From Streptosporangium sp. NBC_01755 (GTDB lineage: Bacteria; Actinomycetota; Actinomycetes; Streptosporangiales; Streptosporangiaceae), in NCBI RefSeq assembly GCF_035917995.1, contig NZ_CP109131.1, positions 7,440,001 through 7,504,000 of the forward strand: a stretch of DNA of 64,000 bases, read 5' to 3'. Positions within the stretch are counted from its first letter, which is position 1; each line of letters begins with the position of its first letter. This document shows, piece by piece, positions 25,527-33,031 of the stretch. The notes below the pieces were generated by a model that did not search any database, had not been told where the DNA came from, and saw nothing but the letters and a program-made list of their open reading frames with translations. The translations under genes were made by a program, and so were the position numbers.

Positions 25527-25630
25527 AGCCCCCGTTCACTCCCGAAACAGCACGGAGGTCGCTGCCGGTCGCCCCTATGTCAGTCACCCGCGTCATTTAT
25601 CCATCATGCCGATACAAAGGATGAGCTCGC

Positions 25631-25893
25631 ATGCGCGACCGTACGTACAAGAACATTCCGCAGCCCCAACGAAACGGCCAGGGAGGCGTCGACACGGGCC
25701 CCGGAACATCGAGTTGGACATTCAGAATCCGGACCTGCTCACGCCGCCGGTCACCGGCCACGGCACCGTGCCCAACATGAAATTCTCCTTCTCCATGGCG
25801 CACATCCGGATCGAGGAGGGCGGATGGACCAGGGAGGTCACCGCGCGCGAATTGCCGATCGCCACCACGCCGGCCGGCGTCGACATGTACCTC
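25631..25893 (+). pseudogene. Oxalate decarboxylase-type bicupin, N-terminal fragment with frameshift
   Basis: ATG 25631 opens MRDRTYKNIPQPQRNGQGG and, after one frameshift near 25690-25705, RNIELDIQNPDLLTPPV, NMKFSFSMAHIRIEEGGWTR and ELPIATTPAGVDMYL follow. This is the N-terminal quarter of OxdC/OxdD bicupins, ending just before the first metal-binding cupin motif. It then joins a resolvase tail without a gap. Confidence 0.8.
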
Positions 25894-26052
25894 AACCTGC
25901 GCGAGCAGAACCTCGGCCTGCGCGACATCGCCGCCCGGCTTGTCATCACCAAGGGCAAGAGGAAGGGCCGACATCCCTCACCCGCCACCGTTCTGCGCCT
26001 GCTACGCGAACGCGACGAACAACCCCAAATGCCGACCTCAACCACGGGGTGA
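25894..26052 (+). pseudogene. Serine recombinase (resolvase) C-terminal fragment fused to the oxalate decarboxylase remnant
   Basis: LREQNLGLRDIAARLVITKG, then KRKGRHPSPATVLRLLRERD. This is the DNA-binding helix-turn-helix tail of resolvase/invertase-type recombinases; the catalytic serine domain is absent. The frame is shared with the preceding fragment, giving a chimeric reading frame. Confidence 0.7.
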
Positions 26053-26117
26053 ACAGGCAGTTCTCCAAGGATCAGCGGCTCGGGGTGAACAGGCAGTTCT
26101 CCAAGGATCAGCGGCTC
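26046..26117. repeat. Perfect 36-bp tandem duplication
   Basis: Two identical copies at 26046-26081 and 26082-26117, each starting GGGGTGAACAGGCAGTTCTC. The first copy overlaps the stop codon of the chimeric fragment. No gene lies in it. Confidence 0.95.
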
Positions 26118-26193
26118 TTTGGCCCCTGGTCGTAGCTATAGGAGTTTCGACATCAAGTGGTTGGCCGCCGGTGCCGTGGGCTCCAATGCGTGG

Positions 26194-26712
26194 TCAGGCT
26201 TGGCCGGGCGCGCAGACGGTTTCGTGTGGCCGTCCGTCCTCGACCCTCGCGATGGGCTCGCCGATGAGATCTTGCAACGCGCTCTTCAGCGCGGTCCGAG
26301 CCGAGGGGGTGAGGTCGGCCAGGAGCCGGTCCTCTATTGCCTCGATGTTCCCGCGGGCGGCTTTGAGGGCACGGCTCCCCTCGGAGGTGACCTCGATGAT
26401 GCGCGCCCTGCGGTCGGCGGGGTCCGGCCGGCGGCGCACCAGGCCGGCACTTTCCAGTTCGTCGAGGATGAGGACCAGCTTGCTCTTGTCGACCGACACG
26501 GCCTGGGCGAGGGCGAGCTGGGTGCGGGCGGGGGCTTCAACGATCGCCATCAACACCGTGTAGCCCCACAGAGTCATGCCGTGCTCACGCACGGCCGCGG
26601 TCTCCGCTGTGGCCAGGCCTTGCTTCAGCCGCGCGAACAGCCAATGCAGATCCCGGTGCAACCAGCTGCCGGGCGAGCCTTCGGGTGCGGGAGAGATGGC
26701 CATGGACAGCAT
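26194..26712 (-). CDS. MarR-family transcriptional regulator
   Basis: 172 aa. The winged helix is ARTQLALAQAVSVDKSKLVL followed by ELESAGLVRRRPDPADRRAR, the wing with the DRRA motif conserved in MarR proteins. It is divergent from the azoreductase/SDR operon. The shared 87-nt gap has a palindrome CAAGATGTTCTTG overlapping the -35 of the opposite promoter, so it probably represses that operon until an electrophile or phenolic ligand appears. ATG 26712 or 26703 as start. Confidence 0.92.
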   Translation of the reverse strand: MLSMAISPAPEGSPGSWLHRDLHWLFARLKQGLATAETAAVREHGMTLWGYTVLMAIVEAPARTQLALAQAVSVDKSKLVLILDELESAGLVRRRPDPADRRARIIEVTSEGSRALKAARGNIEAIEDRLLADLTPSARTALKSALQDLIGEPIARVEDGRPHETVCAPGQA

Positions 26713-26722
26713 GATAGCAAGC

Positions 26723-26760
26723 CAAGATGTTCTTGACTCGAAACCATCTTGCTCTATATT
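26723..26760 (+). promoter_or_regulatory. Promoter of the azoreductase operon with overlapping MarR-type operator
   Basis: -35 TTGACT (26733-26738), 16-bp spacer, -10 TATATT (26755-26760). The palindrome CAAGA-TGT-TCTTG (26723-26735) overlaps the -35 box. A second CATCTTG half site occurs in the spacer (26745-26751) and another downstream of the -10. Confidence 0.7.
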
Positions 26761-26799
26761 GATTGTGAATCCAGATCATCTTGAATGTGAGGCAACCCT

Positions 26800-27465
26800 G
26801 TGACGCATCTTCTGCATCTGGACGCCGGCGGACGCAGCGACTCGTTCTCGCGCAGGCTCGGCAAGACCTTCGTGGCCGACTGGCGGGCGACCCATCCCGA
26901 TGGGGTCTACACCTACCGCGACCTGGTGGCGGACCCGGTGCCGCCCATCGACGAGGACCGTGTCCACCTCGCCACCCAGTCGTCCGTGAACGGGGTGCGC
27001 GACATCGAGGCCATGGACAAGGTGGCCGCCGGCGCCCCCGAGCCGGCCAGGAGCTGGGCAGCCACCCGCCCGCTGGTGGAGCAACTCCTCGCGGCAGACG
27101 TCCTGCTCCTGGGCGTTCCGATGTACAACTTCTCGGTGCCTGCCGCGCTCAAGGCCTGGATCGACCGCGTGACCCTTCCCTGGCTGCCGCTCAAGGGAAA
27201 GTCGGCCGTGGTGCTGAGTGCGCGCGGCGGGGGCTACGGGCCGGGAACGCCCCGCGAGCAGTTCGACTTCCAGGAGCCCTACCTGCGCGCTTACTTCTCC
27301 GTGCTCGGATTGGACGACGTGGAGTTCGTCCATGCCGAGTTCACGCATGCCACGGTCATGCCCTTCCTCGCGCAGTTCCGCGAGCAGCATGAGGCCTCCC
27401 ACGCCGCGGCGCTCGACGCGGTGCACACCCTGGCGACCCGAGTGCGCGCCGCGACGCCGTCCTGA
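26800..27465 (+). CDS. FMN-dependent NADH:quinone reductase / azoreductase (AzoR-like)
   Basis: 221 aa flavodoxin-like fold. The FMN-binding loop LLLGVPMYNFSVPAALKAWI is the AzoR signature, followed by WLPLKGKSAVVLSARGGGYG. Such enzymes perform two-electron reduction of quinones and azo compounds, protecting from electrophiles, and are classically controlled by MarR proteins. GTG 26800 is preceded by GTGAGG. The next gene, an SDR, follows after 46 nt and probably shares the transcript. Confidence 0.93.
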   Translation: MTHLLHLDAGGRSDSFSRRLGKTFVADWRATHPDGVYTYRDLVADPVPPIDEDRVHLATQSSVNGVRDIEAMDKVAAGAPEPARSWAATRPLVEQLLAADVLLLGVPMYNFSVPAALKAWIDRVTLPWLPLKGKSAVVLSARGGGYGPGTPREQFDFQEPYLRAYFSVLGLDDVEFVHAEFTHATVMPFLAQFREQHEASHAAALDAVHTLATRVRAATPS

Positions 27466-27511
27466 ACGTGACTTTCTACCCGATCAGCGAAGACAAGAGG
27501 ACAACCGCACC

Positions 27512-28300
27512 ATGAACACAGATCTCAACGGCCGCGTGGTCCTGGTCACCGGCGCGTCGACCGGGATAGGAGCCGCGACCGCCCGCGCTTATGGGCGCGA
27601 AGGCGCTCGGGTGGCGATCACCTATCGGAACAACCCGGACAGCGCCGCAAAGGTGGCCGCCGACGTCGAGGCCTCCGGCGGGCAGGCGTACGTCGTCCGG
27701 CTCGACCTTGAAGACCTGCCGACCATTGACCACGCCGTCGCGAGCGTCGTCGAGCGCTGGGGCGGGATCGACGTCCTAGTCGCCAATACCGTGCGCTGGG
27801 GCGGCGACGGGCCGCCCGACCCCAGCATCCGGTTTGAGGACGTGCCGCTGCAGGAGTGGGACGCGATGATCAGTGCCAACCTGATCGGGGCAGCGGCCTC
27901 GGTCCGCGCGGTCCTGCCCAGCATGCGCGCCAGGGGCTGGGGCCGGATCGTGCTGATCTCCTCGAGTGTCGCGGAGGAGGGCCTGCCCGGGCCGGGCCCC
28001 TATGGGACCGCCAAATCGGGCCTGTACGGGCTCGCCCGCAGCCTGGCCTGGAACGGTGGCAGGGACGGCATCCTGGTCAACGTCGTGGCGCCGGGCTTCA
28101 CCCTCACCGACAGCCGCCCCGACATTCCGGCGTTCGTCACCGATGCCCTCGCCGCCGCCACCCCCACTCACAGGCTCTCCCACTCCGACGATGTGGCCAA
28201 CCTCATCGTCTTCCTGGGCTCGGGAGCCAACGGCAACCTCACCGGTGAGGTGATACGGGACGGCTCCGCCGCCGCACGCGCACCGCACATCGGCGGATAG
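27512..28300 (+). CDS. Short-chain dehydrogenase/reductase
   Basis: 262 aa classical SDR. The NADP loop TGASTGIG is at residues 13-20, with an Arg-containing TYRNNP segment that favours NADPH, a SSS catalytic serine segment in VLISSSVAEEG, and Tyr164/Lys168 in YGTAK. It ends with a nonstandard C-terminus. Paired with the azoreductase under MarR control, it may reduce reactive carbonyls or quinone products. ATG 27512 with AGAGG upstream. A strong hairpin follows the stop. Confidence 0.93.
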   Translation: MNTDLNGRVVLVTGASTGIGAATARAYGREGARVAITYRNNPDSAAKVAADVEASGGQAYVVRLDLEDLPTIDHAVASVVERWGGIDVLVANTVRWGGDGPPDPSIRFEDVPLQEWDAMISANLIGAAASVRAVLPSMRARGWGRIVLISSSVAEEGLPGPGPYGTAKSGLYGLARSLAWNGGRDGILVNVVAPGFTLTDSRPDIPAFVTDALAAATPTHRLSHSDDVANLIVFLGSGANGNLTGEVIRDGSAAARAPHIGG

Positions 28301-28322
28301 CAGTTCAAACCTCGCACCACAT

Positions 28323-28364
28323 GAATCCGCTCCCCGTCCGACCATGTGGGCGGGGAGCGGATTC
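28323..28364 (+). terminator. Hairpin terminator after the SDR gene
   Basis: Perfect 14-bp arms GAATCCGCTCCCCG (28323-28336) and CGGGGAGCGGATTC (28351-28364), 22 nt after the stop codon. Confidence 0.8.
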
Positions 28365-28504
28365 TCACATGCCGCCCAGACCGACACCCGGGGCATCGTC
28401 GTCTGACGCGGACCCGAGTGGGGGGCCGCCCAGTGGTCGGACGGGCAGCGTTCAGAGCGTGTTTTTGAAGGCCGGAGCTATTGTGACCATGGTGATCACG
28501 ATGA

Positions 28505-29419
28505 GTGCCGGGGACTTGGCCGTGGGGCGTTAGCGACAGTCGATGCGGGGGTGGTGAGTACTCCGCGCCCTCCTATCGGGTCTATTCCGTGTTGGCCTGG
28601 GGCGCACGGATGGGCGGACGACCGGTGGGGTTGTGCGCGGTCGGCGTGCCGGAACCCGACCAGCGACGGACCGCGGACGTCGTGCACTTCGTCGTCCATC
28701 CGGATGTCCGCCGGGCAGGTGTCGGGAGCCGACTCCTGGCCACGGCCACTGGCCACCTGGCCGGACTTGGTGTCCAGAAGATGACCGTCTTCACCTCCGG
28801 CCCTGCGGACGGCGCGGGAGCGGGGGATGCGTTCGCCGAGGCCACCGGGGCGGCGTGCATCCTGCGCTATCAGCGGCTGTCGCTGCGCATAGGCCCGACC
28901 AGGCCGGCCGCCGACAGCGATACCGGCGCCGGATGTGAACTACTGCATTGGCGGGACGGCGTCCCCGCAGAATATCGGGCGGCGTTTGCCGCGATGTCGT
29001 CCCGTCTGGCAGTCGAGGAGGCGGCGCGTTCGGGCAGCGACCAGGTGCCTGAGGACTTCGACGAGGACAAAATTCAAGAGCTTTACGCCGTCCTTCACGC
29101 ATGGGGATATCGCACCTATTTGACCGCCGTACGGCATCGCGAGACCGGACTGCTGGTCGGATACTCGGCGCTCGGCATGGCCGACTCGCACCGGCGGCAT
29201 GCGAGCCAGTGGGACACCATCGTGCTTCCGTCCCACCGAGGCCGGGGCCTGGGAGTGGTCCTCAAACGCGCGAATCTGTCGTGGACCGTTGAACACGAAC
29301 CTGAGCTGGCGACCGTGACGACTTGGAACGCGATCGGCAACGCCGCAATGCTGCACGTCAACGAGTCCTTTGGGTTCCGTCTCGACCAGAGCGGAGCACG
29401 CCGGGAATGGATCCTGTGA
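28505..29419 (+). CDS. Tandem GNAT-type acetyltransferase, start uncertain
   Basis: Two GNAT folds. The first carries VHPDVRRAGVGSRLLATATG (acetyl-CoA loop RRAGVG) and the second LPSHRGRGLGVVLKRANLSW (loop RGRGLG) with a late NAMLHVNESFGF segment. Double-GNAT proteins of this type include mycothiol-synthase-like and antibiotic-modifying enzymes. The open frame starts at GTG 28505, but the first 25 codons are poor protein and a better start may be ATG 28610 or a lost upstream one, so 5' truncation is possible. The downstream DNA is an IS remnant on the other strand. Confidence 0.75.
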   Translation: MPGTWPWGVSDSRCGGGEYSAPSYRVYSVLAWGARMGGRPVGLCAVGVPEPDQRRTADVVHFVVHPDVRRAGVGSRLLATATGHLAGLGVQKMTVFTSGPADGAGAGDAFAEATGAACILRYQRLSLRIGPTRPAADSDTGAGCELLHWRDGVPAEYRAAFAAMSSRLAVEEAARSGSDQVPEDFDEDKIQELYAVLHAWGYRTYLTAVRHRETGLLVGYSALGMADSHRRHASQWDTIVLPSHRGRGLGVVLKRANLSWTVEHEPELATVTTWNAIGNAAMLHVNESFGFRLDQSGARREWIL

Positions 29420-29429
29420 AGTTGCCGGA

Positions 29430-29706
29430 GTACCGAAGCGCCGGTTGCCGCGGGCGACGATCCAGGCGACGGCGCGTTCGACGGGTGGGCGCCGGCGCCG
29501 GTGGTCGTTCTGCCAGTCCGGGTCGGTGGCGGCTTGGCGGCGGGCGGCGGCCTGCAGGTCATGGTGTGGGCGGATCTGCACCACGCGGCTGTTCTTGGCG
29601 GTGGTGCACCGCTCGTGCAGCGGGCAGCCGTCACATAGCCACGGGAAGCGGCGTCGGGCAGTGACGATCAGCAGGAACTGGTCAGCCGGCTCCTCAGGTG
29701 GTTCGG
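29430..29706 (-). pseudogene. IS1182-like transposase fragment
   Basis: Reads PADQFLLIVTARRRFPWLCD, GCPLHERCTTAKNSRVVQIR, PHHDLQAAARRQAATDPDWQ and RRPPVERAVAWIVARGNRR. The CxxCPLxxxCTT cluster followed by a VER...ARGNRR segment is the late part of DDE transposases of the IS1182 type. Neither end of the transposase nor terminal repeats can be seen. Confidence 0.75.
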
Positions 29707-29716
29707 CTGAGCCCCA

Positions 29717-30152
29717 TCACGCCAGGAGGGCGCGCCAGCGGTCGGCCGACTCGATCATGTCCAGGCTGATCTGCTCCAGGAACGCCCCTGCCTTGGCCAG
29801 CCGTTGCCCCACGGGGCTGTCGAGCCCGAACGTCTCGACTGCCGCCATCGTGGCCTGCGCCGTCTCGAGGGTCTGCCGCCTGCTGGTCACGATCGAGTTG
29901 TACCAGGCGTCGTCGTCCACCACGTAGATGTCGCAACGCCGCTGCGGATCGCGCTCGCGCCGGACGAACCCCTGCTCGACCAGGTAGTTCACGGCCACGG
30001 AGACGGAGGCCGGGCTGATCTTCAGTCTGCGGGTCAACTCGGCCGCGGTGCGCCTGCCCTCCTCAGACAGCAGCAGATCGAGGTGCACGCGCGGTCATCC
30101 TCGGCAGCCCCAACCTGACCGCCATCTCGACGAGCTCGTCTTCCGTGCGGCA
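29717..30152 (-). pseudogene. GbsR/MarR-type regulator split by a frameshift
   Basis: The main frame from 30088 gives LLLSEEGRRTAAELTRRLKI, SPASVSVAVNYLVEQGFVRR and ERDPQRRCDIYVVDDDAWY, a GbsR-type winged helix. The missing N-terminus EDELVEMAVRLGLPRMTAR lies directly upstream in another frame, so a one-base deletion near 30086-30092 separates them. A leaderless short form from GTG 30088 could still be translated and would keep the DNA-binding helices. Confidence 0.75.
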
Positions 30153-30828
30153 GCCCGGCGATCCGGCCGCACGGGGCGGAGTCGGTGTGCCACGCCGCGC
30201 CCGCTGGATCGTCATCCGCACACCCCCGGTGAAGTTCCTGCACACCGAGATCCAGATCAAGCTCCTGGCCAACCGGAACCAGCCCGCCGGCGCCCGCCGC
30301 AGCGTGGTCATCGACGGCCCGCCAACCGTCGGCAAATCCACCCTGGTCAAGATGTTCGCCGCCGACTTCGAGCAGAATCTCCGCCGCAAGCACCCCGAGA
30401 ACTTCCTCCCCAGCCGACGCGACGGCTACGTCGCCGACTACACCCCGGTCGTCTATCTCAGCATCCCCTCCCAGGCCACCCCCAAGGACCTGTCAGCGGC
30501 GTTCGCCGAATGGTTCGGCATTCCCCTCACCCGCAGCAACACCAAACGAAAGGTCACCGACCTGGTCCTCAAGGCACTCCGGGTCTGTGGCACCGAACTC
30601 GTCATCATCGACGACATCCACTACCTCCACCACCGCACCAGCGGCAGCATCGCCAGCCTGTCCGCCCTGATCCGCGAAGGCGCCATCCGCGCCATCCTCA
30701 CCCAGGAAGAACGCCTCACCCGCGACATCCTCGACACCGTCGTCCTCGACCGCCGCGCCACCCGCAACTACGAGACCAACCGCGATCGCCTCCACCCCGA
30801 ACCCACCCAGATCGGAGCGACAGCATGA
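30145..30828 (+). pseudogene. TniB-like transposition ATPase with an internal deletion
   Basis: About 227 codons. From residue ~27 the sequence TPPVKFLHTEIQIKLLANRN, Walker A GPPTVGKST and Walker B ELVIIDDIHYLHHRT is TniB (AAA+ regulator of Tn5053/Tn7-like transposition). Then it jumps to SGSIASLSALIREGAIRAIL and ends LLDTV-like DILDTVVLDRRA, the C-terminal lid of the family, so the sensor region of roughly 70-80 residues is missing in frame. No TniA, TniQ or terminal repeats accompany it. ATGA at the end overlaps a 27-codon ORF that I do not regard as a gene. Confidence 0.75.
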
Positions 30829-30904
30829 CCAATCGCAGGACGCCGAGTCCATCGCAAAGGAGTGGGCATCTGCCGACCTCGACAGCTTGCCAGCGAGGGC
30901 GACT

Positions 30905-31801
30905 ATGACGATCATCATGCGCCGCTACACAGGGCCCGCCGACCTGCGTACGATGCAGGACCTGACACAACGCATGTGGTCGACCTCCGGTTCGCACCAC
31001 GTCGGTGACCTGGCCTGGGGTCGCTTCATGTTCACCACACAGCAAGCCGACTGGCCGATCGCGCTCTGGGAGTCCCAGGGCAGAGTGGTCGCCTGGGCCT
31101 GGGCCCGACTGCCGGACGACCTACGGCTCGAGGTCGACCCGGCGCACTCTCAGTTGCTACCCGAGATCTTGAACTGGTTCGACCACCTGGCCGGCGACCA
31201 CCCCCGCGAGATCAACCCCTTAGACGCCCAACCCGACCTGCACACCGCCCTGCTGCGGCACGGATACAAGCCCCAAGATGAAGCACCCTTCTTCGCCTAC
31301 CACTCGCGCGACCTGACCGGCCTGCCCGAGCCGGTGCTGCCGGACGGATTCACCGCACGAGCCGTCCGCAGCGAGGAAGACCTGGACAGGCGAGTCGCGG
31401 TCCACCAAGCAGCTTGGAACTCCACCCGTGTGACGCTCGAGTCCTACCGCAACGTGATGGCCGCCTGGCCCTACCGGCCCGAACTGGACTGGGTCATCGA
31501 GGCCCCCGACGGCCGATTCGCGGCCAACTGCCTGATCTGGCATGACGACCTCCACCAGATCGGCCTCATCGAACCCGTCGGCACCCATCTCGACTTCCGC
31601 CGCCTCGGCCTCGCCCGAGCCGTCTGCACCGCTGCCCTCCACGCGCTGGCCGAGGAGGGCGGCAAGAACGCCATCGTCTACCCGCGCGGCGACGACGCCT
31701 ATCCCGTGCCGCAGATCCTCTACCAGAGCATGGGTTTCCGCCTATACACCCGAACACGCACCTACCGGAAGAACGGCGCTGCAATCTCGCCCGCCACATG
31801 A
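30905..31801 (+). CDS. GNAT-family N-acetyltransferase
   Basis: 298 aa, two-domain GNAT. The C-terminal acetyl-CoA site is THLDFRRLGLARAVCTAAL with RRLGLA, followed by AIVYPRGDDAYPVPQILYQS and a final beta strand. The N-terminal half lacks a clear CoA loop, as in many pseudo-duplicated GNATs. ATG 30905 has GAGGG 6 nt upstream. Acceptor substrate unknown. A strong palindromic terminator follows the gene. Confidence 0.9.
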   Translation: MTIIMRRYTGPADLRTMQDLTQRMWSTSGSHHVGDLAWGRFMFTTQQADWPIALWESQGRVVAWAWARLPDDLRLEVDPAHSQLLPEILNWFDHLAGDHPREINPLDAQPDLHTALLRHGYKPQDEAPFFAYHSRDLTGLPEPVLPDGFTARAVRSEEDLDRRVAVHQAAWNSTRVTLESYRNVMAAWPYRPELDWVIEAPDGRFAANCLIWHDDLHQIGLIEPVGTHLDFRRLGLARAVCTAALHALAEEGGKNAIVYPRGDDAYPVPQILYQSMGFRLYTRTRTYRKNGAAISPAT

Positions 31802-31870
31802 CGTCCCGGACAGTCCGCACTGGAGATTTCAGCGGGTGTGTCCAGTTTCTCCGCGCACAACACGGATGAC

Positions 31871-31906
31871 GACGGCCCGCCCCGCGATGTCGCGGGGCGG
31901 GCCGTC
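31871..31906. terminator. Bidirectional terminator, 17-bp perfect stem
   Basis: GACGGCCCGCCCCGCGA (31871-31887), TG loop, TCGCGGGGCGGGCCGTC (31890-31906). It separates the convergent GNAT and Spo0M-like genes and marks the left border of the stress-gene island. Confidence 0.85.
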
Positions 31907-31950
31907 ACCGTTCCATCCCGCCTCGGCTCACCGGGCGGGACCCGGCACGG

Positions 31951-32949
31951 TCACTCCTCCTCTTCCTCGTCTTCGAAGATCTCGTCGACCACCTCGGCGG
32001 CCACGTAGCCGCCGACCAGGCCGGCCGCGCCGGCGGCCACCACCGCGCCCATTCCCGGACCACCGCGCTGCTCGTAGTGGCCGTGGTGGGAGTCGTGGTG
32101 ACCACCCTGGTGGGCGTACGGGTCGTGGCCGCCGTAGTGGCCGCCGTAGTGGCCGCCGTCATGACCGCCGTAATGGGGCCGCTGGGACAGCGCGGCCAGC
32201 CAGCCGTTGATCTCAGCGGCCCAGTCGCGGTACGCGGCCTGGTCGTGACCGGTCTGCCAGCGGCCGAAGGCGTCGGTGCCGGATCCATGGTGGCCGCTGC
32301 GCTTGTCGGCCTCCACGATGATGTCCAGTCCGCCGGGGCCGGTGATGAAGGTCAGCTCGACCTCGTTGATCTGCCCGGAGTAGGCGGGTGGCGGGTAGAA
32401 CTCGATCTCCTGGTAGAACGGCAGCCGCTGGCTCACGCCGTGGATGTGGCCATGCTCCAGGTCGGCGCTCTTGAAGTGGAAGCCGAGCTGGGAGAACGCC
32501 CGCAGGAACGCCTCCTGGGAGGCCAGCGGCTCGATCTCGACCGGATCCATGTCGCCCTTGTCGACCGCCGCGGCGATCGCCAGCTCGGTGCGCACTCCCA
32601 TGCCCATGCCGTGCAGGTGCTGCCCGGCGATCTCGGTGATCGGCGCCTCCCAGGGGACCGGGAACTGGAAGGGGACGGTCTTGTCCTCTCCGCTGCGCAA
32701 CCGGAACGGTCCAGAGACCTGTGTACGGTGAAGTTCCATCAGGCCGATCTGCTCACCCTCGCCGTGCTCGGATTCCACCCGGGTGACCAGTCCAAGCGCG
32801 ATGTACTCGATGTCGGCGTCGAAGTCGCCGCCCTTGATCCTTACCTCGCCGCGTAGCAGCCCGCCGGGTTGCACGCGTGGGGTGGACAGGACGGTGTCCA
32901 CCGACGGGGCCCCGACACCGAAGGCTCCCAGCATCCGTTTGAAGATCAC
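31951..32949 (-). CDS. Spo0M (sporulation-control)-like arrestin-fold protein with a His/Gly-rich tail
   Basis: 332 aa. Residues 1-235 match the SpoOM family: MLGAFGVGAPSVDTVL, then QPGGLLRGEVRIKGGD and LVTRVESEHGEG, two beta-sandwich layers. The C-terminus adds a region of HYGGHDGGHYGGHYGGHDP-like repeats with more than 15 His, a short hydrophobic GMGAVVAAGAAGLVGGYVA segment and an acidic EDEEEEE end. Spo0M proteins influence sporulation and cell division in Bacillus and actinomycetes; the His-rich part may bind Ni, Zn or Cu. GTG 32949 is chosen since AGAGGA lies 5 nt upstream. Confidence 0.88.
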   Translation of the reverse strand: MIFKRMLGAFGVGAPSVDTVLSTPRVQPGGLLRGEVRIKGGDFDADIEYIALGLVTRVESEHGEGEQIGLMELHRTQVSGPFRLRSGEDKTVPFQFPVPWEAPITEIAGQHLHGMGMGVRTELAIAAAVDKGDMDPVEIEPLASQEAFLRAFSQLGFHFKSADLEHGHIHGVSQRLPFYQEIEFYPPPAYSGQINEVELTFITGPGGLDIIVEADKRSGHHGSGTDAFGRWQTGHDQAAYRDWAAEINGWLAALSQRPHYGGHDGGHYGGHYGGHDPYAHQGGHHDSHHGHYEQRGGPGMGAVVAAGAAGLVGGYVAAEVVDEIFEDEEEEE

Positions 32950-33031
32950 GGCTTCCTCTCCTGCTTGTCGTTGAACCTGACCGAAGAGCAAACGATCACA
33001 GGGGGGGCGGGGTTCCCGACCCCTGACGCCG

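Noticed and set aside
30825-30908. 27-codon ORF overlapping the TniB-like stop (ATGA)
   Set aside because: Ser/Pro/Arg-rich peptide without features; the ribosome site of the next GNAT gene lies inside it.
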